A DNA stretch of 64,000 nt from Dehalococcoidia bacterium (GTDB lineage: Bacteria > Chloroflexota > Dehalococcoidia > Tepidiformales > Tepidiformaceae), in NCBI GenBank assembly GCA_020432045.1, contig JAGQHB010000103.1, positions 1-64,000 of the forward strand, given 5' to 3'. This document shows, one piece after another, positions 1 through 7,849 of this stretch. Numbering within the stretch: the stretch's first letter is position 1; each line of letters starts with the position of its first letter. The notes under the pieces are model-generated. The model searched no databases. It was not told where the DNA came from and saw only the letters and a list, made by a program, of their open reading frames with translations. The position numbers and the translations under genes were made by a program.

Positions 1-1156
1 AGCCCTCGGTGGCGAGACCTGCCGCGAACGTGACTCCGTGCTGTTCTGCGATGGCGACATCGAAGACGCGGTTCGGGTGCTTCGCGTGGACGGGAGCGAG
101 GCCGGTCCCCTCGAGCATTGCTGCCGTAACGGCGACGACGCGCGGGTCGGTCTCGATCAGCTCCTGGACCGCCTGGGCGAACACCTGGCTGTAGGTCGGG
201 AGCGGTGCGGGGGTACCGGGCGCCACCGGCTTCTTCAGCCAGTAGGTGCCGGAGTGGCTCTTCACGGGGTCGATTGCTGCCTCGGGGATGCCGTGGCCCT
301 TCTCGGTGAGGATATGGAGGAGCACCGGCCGCTCAGTATGGCCCGCTTTGATTGCGGCAAAGGTAGCCTCGAGTTCACGCAGGTCGTGGCCGTCGATTGG
401 TCCGTAATACTCGGCGCCGAACTGGTCCCAGAAGCTGGCGGGGACCAGCAGTTCGCGCATTGTGTTCTTTACTCGCTTTGCAGCATCCCACGCCTGGCGG
501 CCGAGCGGCAGGTGCTCGACGACGGTGCCGACTTCGTACTTGGCCTTGCGGTAGAGCGGGTCGACGCGCAGCTTGTTCACGTTCCGGGAGAGCGCGCCAA
601 CGTTTGGGCTGATCGACATCGCGTTGTCATTGAGGATGACGATAAAACGCTTCTCATGGAGTTCGCCCGCGTGGTTCATGGCTTCGAGCGCCATGCCGGC
701 GGTCATCGCACCGTCGCCGATGACCGCGAGGACCCAGTTGTCGCCGCCCTTCATGTCGCGGCCGACCGCCATGCCAAGTGCCGCGGAGATGGAGGTGCCG
801 GCGTGGCCGGCCCCAAACGCGTCGTGTTCGCTCTCGGTGCGGTCGGCGAAACCGGAGAGGCCCTGGAACTGGCGGATCGTGTTCATCCGTTCCCGGCGGC
901 CGGTCAGGATCTTGTGCACGTAGACCTGGTGGCTGACGTCCCAGAGGATCTTGTCAGACGGTGAATCGAACATACGGTGGAGTGCGACGGAGAGCTCAAC
1001 GACGCCGAGGTTCGACGCGAGGTGTCCGCCGCCACCGATCGTTTCGACCGTGTCGACCAGGAACTGGCGAATCTCGCCCGAAAGCTGTTCGAGATCTCCG
1101 TAGTCGAGTGTCTTCAGATCTTCGGGCGAACGCATGCGTTCCAGCAGACTGTTCAT
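1..1156 (-). CDS. dxs: 1-deoxy-D-xylulose-5-phosphate synthase, N-terminal 385 residues (3' end outside window)
   Basis: Thiamine-diphosphate enzyme that condenses pyruvate with glyceraldehyde 3-phosphate, the first step of the MEP isoprenoid pathway in the cytosol. Seen: the N-terminal LASNLGVVELSVALH segment, the ThDP/Mg motif from GDGAMTAG (about 147-154) to NDNAMSIS (about 176-183), the insert with DGHD, and the start of the pyrimidine domain with DVAIAEQHGVTFAAGLA, where the Glu is the conserved catalytic one. The gene runs off the left edge, so about 240 C-terminal residues of a usual 620-640 are missing. The ATG at 1156 was preferred over the in-frame ATG at 1162 because GGAGGG then sits about 6 nt upstream. 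A 124-bp gap separates it from the histidine kinase gene on the same strand. Confidence 0.97.
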   Translation of the reverse strand, partial: MNSLLERMRSPEDLKTLDYGDLEQLSGEIRQFLVDTVETIGGGGHLASNLGVVELSVALHRMFDSPSDKILWDVSHQVYVHKILTGRRERMNTIRQFQGLSGFADRTESEHDAFGAGHAGTSISAALGMAVGRDMKGGDNWVLAVIGDGAMTAGMALEAMNHAGELHEKRFIVILNDNAMSISPNVGALSRNVNKLRVDPLYRKAKYEVGTVVEHLPLGRQAWDAAKRVKNTMRELLVPASFWDQFGAEYYGPIDGHDLRELEATFAAIKAGHTERPVLLHILTEKGHGIPEAAIDPVKSHSGTYWLKKPVAPGTPAPLPTYSQVFAQAVQELIETDPRVVAVTAAMLEGTGLAPVHAKHPNRVFDVAIAEQHGVTFAAGLATEG

Positions 1157-1280
1157 GGACATCCCTCCATCAAGAACCAGGCCGATCAAACCACGAACGG
1201 GCACCGTGAACAGTGCGTTGGCTCACACGCCAACCGGGAGCAACGTACGAACTGGCCGGCGGGAGCGTCAACCCGCCCGA

Positions 1281-2495
1281 TCAACCGATCGCTTCAGCGG
1301 TGCGTGCGCCATGTACGCTCCGCGAATTGGCACCCGCTCCGACAGTGGCCGGCGCCGCTAGTTGGATGGTGAATGTCGTGCCCTTACCAGGTTCCGAGGC
1401 AACGGTGACCGTGCCGCCCATACAGGTGACGAGTTCACGGACGATCGAGAGCCCGAGGCCGGTGCCACCCTCACGCCGGCTGCGTCCACGGTCGACGCGA
1501 TAGAAGCGGTCGAAGAGGTGCGGCAGCGCCTCCTGCGGCACTCCCACGCCGTCGTCGGCGACGGCTAGCTCCGTGATGTTCCCCACGCGTCGCGTTGAGA
1601 GGCGGATGTTGGCGCCATCGCCGGCGTATTTGATCGCGTTTTCGACAAGGTTCTGGATGCAGCGGTACAGGAGGTCAGCCGAAGCCATCGCTTCAACGTT
1701 CGCGTCGCCGTCATGGGCCAGGGAGACGCCACGCTGATTGGCCAGTGGTTCAAGCTGCGCGATCACCTCGCGCACCACCGCTCCCGTCGCAACGGGCTCC
1801 AACTCCGGCACTTCGCCTTCGCTTGTGGTGAGCAGGAGGAGGTCTTCACTGAGCCGGGTGAGGCGCTCCGTCTGGGCCTTCACGGTGTCCAGCAGCTCCT
1901 TGTATTCCTCGGGGGACGCTTCGGGATCCATCTCCAGGACTTCGATGTTCGTGCGGATGGCGGCCAGCGGAGTCCTCAGTTCATGCGAGGCATCCTGGAC
2001 GAACAGCCGCTGCTGTGCGAACGAGCGCTCAAGCCGCTCGATCATGGAGTCAAAGGTGTCGGCGAGCGTCTTTAGTTCGTCGTCCGGCCCCTGGTGGTTG
2101 ATGCGCCGCCCGAGGTTGGATGCCCCGACCTCCGCGGCTGCCTCCGTGATGTCCCGCACGGGGCGGAGGAGCATGCCGGAGAGCAGGTAGCCACCGACGC
2201 CTGATGCCATCGCGAGGCCGAACACAGAGATCAGCGACCAGAACCGCAGCTTCTGCAGGTTCTCGGCAAACAGCGTGTCTTCCGCTTCCTGGAGGGTGAG
2301 GATCGGCCGTAGTGCCAGTGCCTGCCCCGGCCCTTCCCGGACCAGCTCATAGCGGGCATCCTTCACTTCGAGGACCGTGCGGTCGTACCGCATCGCGAGG
2401 TTCAGCGCGACGACGAACGCGACGGCAAAGACAAGCAGGAGGCCGGAATACCACAGCGTCAGCTTGAAGCGGACGGTGCGCGTAAACGGCGGCAG
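1281..2495 (-). CDS. Membrane sensor histidine kinase (EnvZ/BaeS-like), probable CTG start
   Basis: Inner-membrane sensor kinase, partner of the OmpR-type regulator just upstream. Order seen: TM1, a short extracytoplasmic region (about 45 residues), TM2 (about 85-110), HAMP, HisKA with the phospho-acceptor His in DASHELRTP (about 171), then the ATPase domain with N box NLVENAIKYA, G1 DDGVGV, F box FDRFYRVD and G2 GGTGLGLSI. The first ATG in frame (2393) would delete TM1, yet the frame stays open upstream and encodes a clear hydrophobic helix (FKLTLWYSGLLLVFAVAF). No ATG, GTG or TTG occurs between the in-frame stop and that helix, so CTG at 2495, eight bases after the regulator's stop, is the best start. 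The exact start is uncertain; the kinase call is firm. The inducing signal is unknown. Confidence 0.88.
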   Translation of the reverse strand: MPPFTRTVRFKLTLWYSGLLLVFAVAFVVALNLAMRYDRTVLEVKDARYELVREGPGQALALRPILTLQEAEDTLFAENLQKLRFWSLISVFGLAMASGVGGYLLSGMLLRPVRDITEAAAEVGASNLGRRINHQGPDDELKTLADTFDSMIERLERSFAQQRLFVQDASHELRTPLAAIRTNIEVLEMDPEASPEEYKELLDTVKAQTERLTRLSEDLLLLTTSEGEVPELEPVATGAVVREVIAQLEPLANQRGVSLAHDGDANVEAMASADLLYRCIQNLVENAIKYAGDGANIRLSTRRVGNITELAVADDGVGVPQEALPHLFDRFYRVDRGRSRREGGTGLGLSIVRELVTCMGGTVTVASEPGKGTTFTIQLAAPATVGAGANSRSVHGARTAEAIG

Positions 2496-2502
2496 GAGCG
2501 TG

Positions 2503-3165
2503 CTAGAGGACGTAACCCTTCCCCCGGATGGTCTCGATCAACTGTTCGCGGAACCCCTCATTTAGCTTACGACGCAGGTTGTTCATGTGTACCTTTACGG
2601 TCTGCGTAAAGGGGTTTGCGTGCTCGTCCCAGATGTGTTCCAGGAGTTCCTCCTGGGGGACGGCGCGGCCCTCGTTGCGGGCAAGGTAGTAGACGAGCGA
2701 AAACTCTTTGGGCGTCAGGTGGATTTCCTGGCCGTCACGTTTCACGCGGTTGGTATTTGGGTCGAGCTCGAGCCCGCGCGTGTCGATAACAGGCTCCCGG
2801 AGGCTACCTTCACGCCGCGTGATCGCACGGATGCGGGCTGCAAGTTCGCTGAAGGCGAACGGTTTCACAAGGTAGTCATCGGCGCCGTGGTCGAGGCCCT
2901 CGACTCGGTCCCGGATGGCACTTCGGGCGGTCAACATAATAATGCCGCCGCCGAAACGGTCTTCACGCAGCCGCCGGCAGACCTCCACTCCGTCGATGCG
3001 AGGGAGGTTGAGGTCGAGACAGACGACGTCGTATGTGTTGACCGCGGCCTTCTCAAGTGCCTCCGCGCCGTCAAACGCCACATCGACGGCATAGCCGAGC
3101 TTGGTCAGACCGCGTTCGATTGCACTCGAAATGGGCTCTTCGTCTTCGACGACAAGGATGCGCAT
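2503..3165 (-). CDS. OmpR/PhoB-family response regulator
   Basis: Cytoplasmic DNA-binding regulator of 220 residues. The receiver domain has the acidic pair (E8/D9-like VVEDEE), phospho-acceptor D51 in CLDLNLP, the conserved Thr in MLTA, and K101 in DDYLVKPF. The C-terminal winged helix (about 125-220) ends in the usual ETIRGKGYVL. It is first in a two-gene operon with the histidine kinase, 7 bp apart, so the pair is a complete two-component system. A repeated GGTAAAG element upstream may be its autoregulatory site. Target genes cannot be told from the sequence. Confidence 0.95.
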   Translation of the reverse strand: MRILVVEDEEPISSAIERGLTKLGYAVDVAFDGAEALEKAAVNTYDVVCLDLNLPRIDGVEVCRRLREDRFGGGIIMLTARSAIRDRVEGLDHGADDYLVKPFAFSELAARIRAITRREGSLREPVIDTRGLELDPNTNRVKRDGQEIHLTPKEFSLVYYLARNEGRAVPQEELLEHIWDEHANPFTQTVKVHMNNLRRKLNEGFREQLIETIRGKGYVL

Positions 3166-3221
3166 GGGTGTCCTCCCGTAGGCGTGTCCCTAGTAGGGTA
3201 TCGACCGTCCCGCGAAACATA

Positions 3222-3240
3222 GGTAAAGGTTATGGTAAAG
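3222..3240. promoter_or_regulatory. Direct repeat GGTAAAG x2 upstream of the two-component operon
   Basis: Two identical 7-bp copies of GGTAAAG (3222-3228 and 3234-3240), 12 bp start to start, lie about 60-75 bp upstream of the response-regulator start, reading CTTTACC on the regulator's strand. OmpR-family regulators usually bind tandem direct repeats about one helical turn apart, so this is a plausible autoregulatory site. It is also close to the 3' end of the class II aldolase gene. The assignment is inferred from spacing only. Confidence 0.35.
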
Positions 3241-3258
3241 AAGCTTAACCGGGCAGAT

Positions 3259-4524
3259 TCAGGATGGCTGGTGGACGTAACGCTCGACGAGCCGCCGGGA
3301 GCCATCCACACCCAGCTGGCCGAACAGGCGGACGAAACGCCCGGTCAGCGCAGTTCGAATCAGGGCGCGTTCGCTGCCGGGTATTTCGAGGCAGCGTTGC
3401 TTGAACGGCCCCCACGCTTTGCGGCGGCCACGACGGATGAACTGGGCGTCTGTCTCGCCCGGCTGGCGTTCCGAGGCGAGCGCTGAGAGCGTCCACGCGT
3501 GCATTTCGTCCCGGAGGCCCGCCGGGAACGCAGGATGGTCAATAACTGCATCCTGGAAGCCCGTGGCGAGATGGACCTCCGCGCATGCGACCTCTGGAAA
3601 GCGGCTGAACATTGAATCGGGGAGGGTGCTGGCACCGTGCTGGACGGTACCCGCCATCCCGTAGCGATCCGTGCAAATCGCTGAGAGGCGTCCGAGCGTT
3701 TCGAAATCGAGGGCGACGTCGGCCGTGCTCCCGTCGGGGAGGATGACGCCGCCATGCCGGGTCCCGGTTTGGACGCTCACCTTTGAAAGGCCGCCCACGG
3801 GCTCGCCCCTGGTGGCTTCCAGAAAACCCTCGACGAACGTGATGAGTTCCTCATCTGTGCTGTTGTGGCTGCCCACTTCGCCGATTTCGCCGCCGATGGA
3901 GACGGACACACCTTTCTGCTGGTTAGCACGAACAACCCGCGCCAGGTGCGCCGTAAGGTCGACATTCGGCCGTTGCTGGTCCGCTACCGCGGGGAAGGCG
4001 AGGTCGACAAGGGTCGAAGCATCGATGTCGATGTTGCCGAAGCCGGCGGCCAGCGCATCGACGATGAGCGTTTCGAGCGCTGCCATTTCGGCAGCGCGGT
4101 CGGCTGCATAGGCCGCTGGACTCGCCATAAGGTGGTCGAGCTGGAGGAAGACTGGGCCGCGCCAGCCCGATGCAAGCGCTGCCGCGAGTACCTGAGACGC
4201 GAACTCGGCCGGGTGCTGTCCGGTAAAGCCAACCTCAGCACGGTTGATCTCGAAAATGGCAGCCGCACAATCCGTGGCTCCCATAGCGTCAAACATGGAG
4301 CGGGCGACCTCGAACGTGAGGCCGCGGACATTGACCGCGGGCACCGTAAAACCGCCCGTTTCACGACGGCCTCTCGCTTCGTAGAGGGGAAGGATGGAGG
4401 CCGAAAAGATGCCGGCAGCGGAGGCCATGTCGAAGATGGTGGCCCGGGCGGTGGCAGCCTCCGCACCGTCGCGGGTGGCAGCACGAGCGAGTTGGCTGAT
4501 CGCCTCGATAGCAGCGGAATCCAT
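3259..4524 (-). CDS. Class II fructose-bisphosphate aldolase family protein
   Basis: Zn-dependent TIM-barrel aldolase homologue, 421 residues, larger than the usual 285-360. Barrel signatures in order: [10 protein letters not shown] near the N-terminus, QLDH (catalytic-Asp/Zn-ligand region), GGEIGEVG (the ELG...GG Glu motif), QTGTRHGG and QHGAS (Zn-His and phosphate-loop regions). The match is at family level and several motifs depart from the canonical HTDH and HGSSG, so the substrate could be another ketose bisphosphate or a tagatose-type sugar. Start: the ATG at 4524 begins [12 protein letters not shown]; upstream in-frame codons continue to 4668 but encode a low-complexity Arg/Pro-rich stretch over the divergent promoter region. 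It is transcribed divergently from a class I aldolase. Confidence 0.75.
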   Translation of the reverse strand: MDSAAIEAISQLARAATRDGAEAATARATIFDMASAAGIFSASILPLYEARGRRETGGFTVPAVNVRGLTFEVARSMFDAMGATDCAAAIFEINRAEVGFTGQHPAEFASQVLAAALASGWRGPVFLQLDHLMASPAAYAADRAAEMAALETLIVDALAAGFGNIDIDASTLVDLAFPAVADQQRPNVDLTAHLARVVRANQQKGVSVSIGGEIGEVGSHNSTDEELITFVEGFLEATRGEPVGGLSKVSVQTGTRHGGVILPDGSTADVALDFETLGRLSAICTDRYGMAGTVQHGASTLPDSMFSRFPEVACAEVHLATGFQDAVIDHPAFPAGLRDEMHAWTLSALASERQPGETDAQFIRRGRRKAWGPFKQRCLEIPGSERALIRTALTGRFVRLFGQLGVDGSRRLVERYVHQPS

Positions 4525-4666
4525 TGGGCCGAGGTTACCAAATTGCCGCAGTGGGAGTACGGAAGGGCAGCGGAGGCACCGGATCGCACGTATCATGGGG
4601 CGAAACACCCCGGTGGCCTGCTGCAAAGCCGTGGGCTGCCCCCTAAGGGAAGGGAGACACCAAACC

Positions 4667-5773
4667 ATGGTTATCGCACCTGCCGCTCCGGCAACTGAGC
4701 TTGGCCTGAGCGGGATTGCCGATCTCCTCGGCGCGAAGGCTGAATCACTGCTAAACCATCGCTGCGAAACAATCCCGGCCGACTCGCTCTACGTGCCCGG
4801 AGGAGACTTCGTCTCCCGCGTGTGGGCGGATTCGAACCGTTCGCCGCAGGTGCTCCGGAGCCTTCAATCGATTATCGACCATGGCCGCCTCGGCGGGACG
4901 GGGTACGTGTCCATCCTGCCGGTGGACCAGGGGATCGAGCATTCCGGCGGTGCGTCGTTCGCCAAGAACCCGGCGTACTTCGATCCCGAGAATATCGTCC
5001 GGCTTGCGCTTGAAGGTGGGTGCAACGCCGTTGCCTCGACGTACGGAGTGCTGGGGGCGGTGTCGCGCAAGTTTGCCCATCGCATCCCGTTCATCGTGAA
5101 GATCAACCATAACGAACTACTTACGTACCCCAACAAGTACGACCAGATCATGTTCGGGACCATCAAGGAAGCCTGGGACCTCGGTGCAACCGCCGTCGGT
5201 GCGACGATCTACTTCGCCTCGGAAGAGAGCACGCGCCAGATCGTGGAGGTCGCGAAGGCGTTCGCGTACGCGCATGAACTTGGCATGGCGACCGTCCTGT
5301 GGTGCTACCTGCGCAACCCGGGCCTGAAGGTCGATGGCGTGAACCATGAGACGTCAGCAGACATAACAGGACAGGCAAACCATCTTGGTGTCACGATCCA
5401 GGCGGACATCGTCAAGCAGAAGTTGCCCGAACAGAATGGCGGATTCCCCGCACTCAACCGCAACGGTGCGAGCTATGGGAAGAGTGACAGCCGGATGTAC
5501 AGCCAGCTGTCGACGGACCACCCGATCGACCTCACACGCTACCAGGTGGCGAACGGCTACATGGGTCGCGTCGGCCTGATCAATTCTGGTGGCGCGAGCT
5601 CCGGCGAAAGCGACATGGCGGAGGCGGTGATGACCGCGGTCGTGAACAAGCGAGCCGGCGGCATGGGCCTCATCAGCGGACGCAAGGCTTTCCAGCGGCC
5701 GATGGCGGAAGGGATCGGGCTTCTGAACGCGATCCAGGACGTCTACCGCTGTAAGGACGTGACCCTCGCCTAA
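4667..5773 (+). CDS. fbaB: Class I fructose-bisphosphate aldolase (DhnA/FbaB type)
   Basis: Schiff-base aldolase of the archaeal/DhnA type, 368 residues, interconverting fructose 1,6-bisphosphate and triose phosphates in glycolysis and gluconeogenesis. Seen: [14 protein letters not shown] near residue 85, the segment [10 protein letters not shown] with the likely catalytic region, [11 protein letters not shown], and the C-terminal phosphate-binding [13 protein letters not shown] and [12 protein letters not shown]. The ATG at 4667 has GGAAGGGAG about 10 nt upstream. The frame is open far upstream, but that stretch lies antisense to the class II aldolase and is not credible. A perfect 23-bp hairpin follows the stop. 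Two unrelated aldolases back to back suggest separate glycolytic and gluconeogenic, or backup, roles. Confidence 0.93.
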   Translation: MVIAPAAPATELGLSGIADLLGAKAESLLNHRCETIPADSLYVPGGDFVSRVWADSNRSPQVLRSLQSIIDHGRLGGTGYVSILPVDQGIEHSGGASFAKNPAYFDPENIVRLALEGGCNAVASTYGVLGAVSRKFAHRIPFIVKINHNELLTYPNKYDQIMFGTIKEAWDLGATAVGATIYFASEESTRQIVEVAKAFAYAHELGMATVLWCYLRNPGLKVDGVNHETSADITGQANHLGVTIQADIVKQKLPEQNGGFPALNRNGASYGKSDSRMYSQLSTDHPIDLTRYQVANGYMGRVGLINSGGASSGESDMAEAVMTAVVNKRAGGMGLISGRKAFQRPMAEGIGLLNAIQDVYRCKDVTLA

Positions 5774-5784
5774 TCCCAGGGCAG

Positions 5785-5835
5785 CGCTGACGACGAAGAA
5801 GCCCGGCGCCTTGCCGGGCTTCTTCGTCGTCAGCG
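5785..5835. terminator. Perfect 23-bp hairpin, bidirectional terminator
   Basis: Arms 5785-5807 and 5813-5835 are exact reverse complements around a 5-base loop (GCCTT). The hairpin starts 12 bp after the fbaB stop and ends 20 bp before the end of the converging regulator gene. The A/T-rich GAAGAAG and CTTCTTC blocks inside the arms, rather than a long flanking T-tract, suggest it ends transcription from both sides. Confidence 0.85.
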
Positions 5836-5854
5836 GTAAGGCTGACTGAAGTCG

Positions 5855-6631
5855 TCAGGCTGCGCGAGTATCGGCGCCGGACTCACCGCGTGTAGTCCCG
5901 CGGCGTTCGAGCATGTAGCCAAAGCCGCGGATGTTCACGATGTAGTTAGGGTCGGCTGGTTCGAATTCGATCTTCCGCCGGATGCGCCGGATGTACACCT
6001 TGACGATTTCCTGCGCTTCCCGCTCAGAGTATGTGTAGTCTTGGACGGCACGGAGGATCTCGACGGGGCTGATGACCTTGCCAGCATTGCGGGCGAGGTA
6101 GGCGAGAATCTTGAACTCAGTCGGCGTGAGGGGGATAACCTCGTCGCCGCGCGATGCCTGGCATCGATCAAAGTCGAGTTCGAGGTCTCGCACCTGGATG
6201 CTGGCCGGCCCGCCTTCGAACGCATCGAACGAGGTGCCGGGAGATTTTCTGCGGGCAATGGCGCTCAACTGGGCTGTGAGCAGTTCGGGACCGTCGGTGT
6301 CGCGGAGGCACACATCGGCGCCGGCGTCGAGTGCCGATGACATGCCGTTTACGTGTGGGCCGGGAGCGATAACGACGATCGAGGCTCGGCTCGATCGTGC
6401 AACGTTCCCGATTACCGTCAGGTCACTCTCTTGCCGCGGGTCCACCGCCAGCAAGACGAGGTCTGGAGCAAGCTGAATGAGCAGCCGCTCCGTGTCTCGA
6501 TCGTGTGGCCGTTCCGTCGTGATGTACCCCTGGCGGGCAAGTGCCGGCAGCACATCGGCCGCCCGGTACTCCCGTGTGTGGGTCACGAACGCAACGGAAC
6601 GCCTCATGCGATCATCGTTCTTGTCTGGCAT
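5855..6631 (-). CDS. Orphan response regulator with degenerate receiver and winged-helix DNA-binding domain
   Basis: 258-residue OmpR-like protein whose receiver domain (about 10-130) has lost the phosphorylation chemistry. The acidic pair is replaced by TH (17-18), the phospho-acceptor position in DLVLLAVDP is Ala62, the switch Thr is Ala89, and the invariant Lys position in GADVCLRDTDG is Asp111. The C-terminal winged helix (about 150-245) is intact, with LTPTEFKILAYLARN, the IVKVYIRRIRRKI recognition helix and the GFGYML wing. It should therefore bind DNA without classical phosphorylation, perhaps sensing a ligand or partner as in atypical regulators such as RedZ or JamR. No kinase gene is adjacent. 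The upstream neighbour on the same strand is an alternative sigma factor. The ATG at 6631 has a GGGGGAAGGA leader. Confidence 0.85.
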   Translation of the reverse strand: MPDKNDDRMRRSVAFVTHTREYRAADVLPALARQGYITTERPHDRDTERLLIQLAPDLVLLAVDPRQESDLTVIGNVARSSRASIVVIAPGPHVNGMSSALDAGADVCLRDTDGPELLTAQLSAIARRKSPGTSFDAFEGGPASIQVRDLELDFDRCQASRGDEVIPLTPTEFKILAYLARNAGKVISPVEILRAVQDYTYSEREAQEIVKVYIRRIRRKIEFEPADPNYIVNIRGFGYMLERRGTTRGESGADTRAA

Positions 6632-6770
6632 TCCTTCCCCCGGTTCATCCTCTTGCTATACGGCTCAATGTTGCGCGCGGGGTGGGTCGCGCTGAGCCCG
6701 TGGTCTAATCATCGGCAGCGCTGGCCCGGCCGAAAGGGTGTCCATGAAGTAGAGATCCGATCGGATGCAA

Positions 6771-6795
6771 CAAACCGGCCACTTGGGCCGGTTTG
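6771..6795 (-). terminator. Rho-independent terminator of the sigma factor gene
   Basis: A 10-bp GC-rich stem (6771-6780 with 6786-6795, CAAACCGGCC and GGCCGGTTTG) with loop ACTTG lies 25 bp beyond the sigma factor stop on the minus strand. Read on that strand, the 3' arm ends in TTTG followed by TTG, a short U-rich tail. It separates the sigma gene from the degenerate regulator, so the latter likely has its own promoter in 6632-6770. Confidence 0.7.
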
Positions 6796-6820
6796 CATGG
6801 CAGAGCTGCGGTTAGGACTG

Positions 6821-7606
6821 TCAGGCGGCGTCCTTGAGGAGTGCTCTGCGCAGGCGCTTGACAGCCTGGCTGTGCAGTTGGCTTACCCGTGTCTCCGAGA
6901 CCGACAGGACGACCGCGATGTCTTTCATCGTCAGCCGCTCCACGTAGTAGAGGGATACGACGAGCCGCTCGCGTTCCGGAAGGCCTTTCACCGCGCGGAT
7001 GAGGTCTTCGTACAGTTCCTTTTCTTCAAACATCCGCGTGAAGTCGATGTCTTCGTCGCTGGTAGGCATCTCCGCAGCGGGGAACGAATCGCCGTCGTCG
7101 TCCTTGGCGAGCATCTTGTCTAACGAGACGGTAACCCAGCGTGCGTTCGAACTCGCATCGCGGTACTGGTCGATCGAGATGCCTAGGTGCGTCGCGGCCT
7201 CGACTTCGGTCGGAGTCCGTCCGAGGGCGACCTCGAGTTCAGATTGTGCGCGTTGGACGTCGCGGGCCTTCTGTCGCATCGTCCGGCTGAGCCGGTCCAT
7301 GCGCCGGAAGGCGTCAATCATAGAGCCACGGATTCGCCGCACGGCATAGGCGTGGAAGTTCGTGCCCTTGGTCGGGTCGTAGCGGCGGACCGCTTCCACG
7401 AGCCCGCAGGTGCCGTAGCCCACGGCGTCCTCATATTCGAGCAGTCCCGGGATTTCCAGTGGAAGCGAGCGGGCCACGCGCCGCACCAGGGGCGCGTACT
7501 GCGTGACGAGCTGTTGTTGCGCTTCGTGCGGGAGGCGGTAGCCGCCGCCCTCTTCGTCCGCCGGGACGAGTGTCTCGAGATCAACGGTACTAGTTGTGGT
7601 GTCCAT
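6821..7606 (-). CDS. Alternative RNA polymerase sigma factor, FliA/WhiG/SigB-like
   Basis: 261-residue sigma-70-family factor with regions 2, 3 and 4 but no region 1.1. Region 2 (about 35-105) has EDAVGYGTCGLVEAVRRYDP and the RRIRGSMIDAFRRMD segment typical of sigma-28/WhiG-type group 3 factors. Region 3 follows (GRTPTEVEAATHLGIS), then an acidic linker, then region 4 with LPERERLVVSLYYVERLTM and the helix-turn-helix SVSETRVSQLHSQAVKRLR. The family directs flagellar, sporulation or stress regulons. No flagellar, anti-sigma or sporulation gene is nearby, so the regulon is unknown. The ATG at 7606 has AGGTAGGGG just upstream, and a hairpin terminator follows. Confidence 0.93.
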   Translation of the reverse strand: MDTTTSTVDLETLVPADEEGGGYRLPHEAQQQLVTQYAPLVRRVARSLPLEIPGLLEYEDAVGYGTCGLVEAVRRYDPTKGTNFHAYAVRRIRGSMIDAFRRMDRLSRTMRQKARDVQRAQSELEVALGRTPTEVEAATHLGISIDQYRDASSNARWVTVSLDKMLAKDDDGDSFPAAEMPTSDEDIDFTRMFEEKELYEDLIRAVKGLPERERLVVSLYYVERLTMKDIAVVLSVSETRVSQLHSQAVKRLRRALLKDAA

Positions 7607-7849
7607 CCCCTACCTGCCGGTCCTTTGTAGTTCCGCTCTGTTGTCCGGTGTGAACCGCCCGAGTTCGTTCAGGACTTCCTGATTGTTCAGGGTGTGGCGG
7701 TGACAGAACAACGCATTTCCGGTGACAGCATCGTTCCGCCTCGGTGACTGAATGGGACATAAAAGAGGAGCGTGAATCTGTATAAACACACATAACTGAT
7801 ATAGTGCGAAGTTACGCTTTTATGCGATCACTGTAACCCGCCGCTGTGG
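7607..7849. promoter_or_regulatory. AT-rich divergent promoter region
   Basis: 243 bp with no credible gene, between the sigma factor (minus) and the beta-propeller gene (plus). The right half (about 7750-7825) is distinctly AT-rich for this genome and includes TATAAA (7781-7786) and TATAGT (7800-7805), which could be -10 elements for either direction. I see no clear -35 partner at 17 bp, so the exact promoters are not assigned. Confidence 0.4.

Noticed and set aside
38-964. 308-codon plus-strand open frame
   Set aside because: Lies wholly antisense to dxs, which has unmistakable motifs. In GC-rich DNA the complementary frame of a real gene often stays open; it has no ribosome-binding site or family features.
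1281-2393. Histidine kinase starting at the ATG at 2393
   Set aside because: It would remove the first TM helix, although the same frame encodes one immediately upstream. A non-ATG start nearer the regulator's stop is more likely.
3259-4668. Class II aldolase extended to 4668
   Set aside because: The extra 48 residues are Arg/Pro/Cys-rich, lack family similarity, and overlap the start of the divergent fbaB gene.
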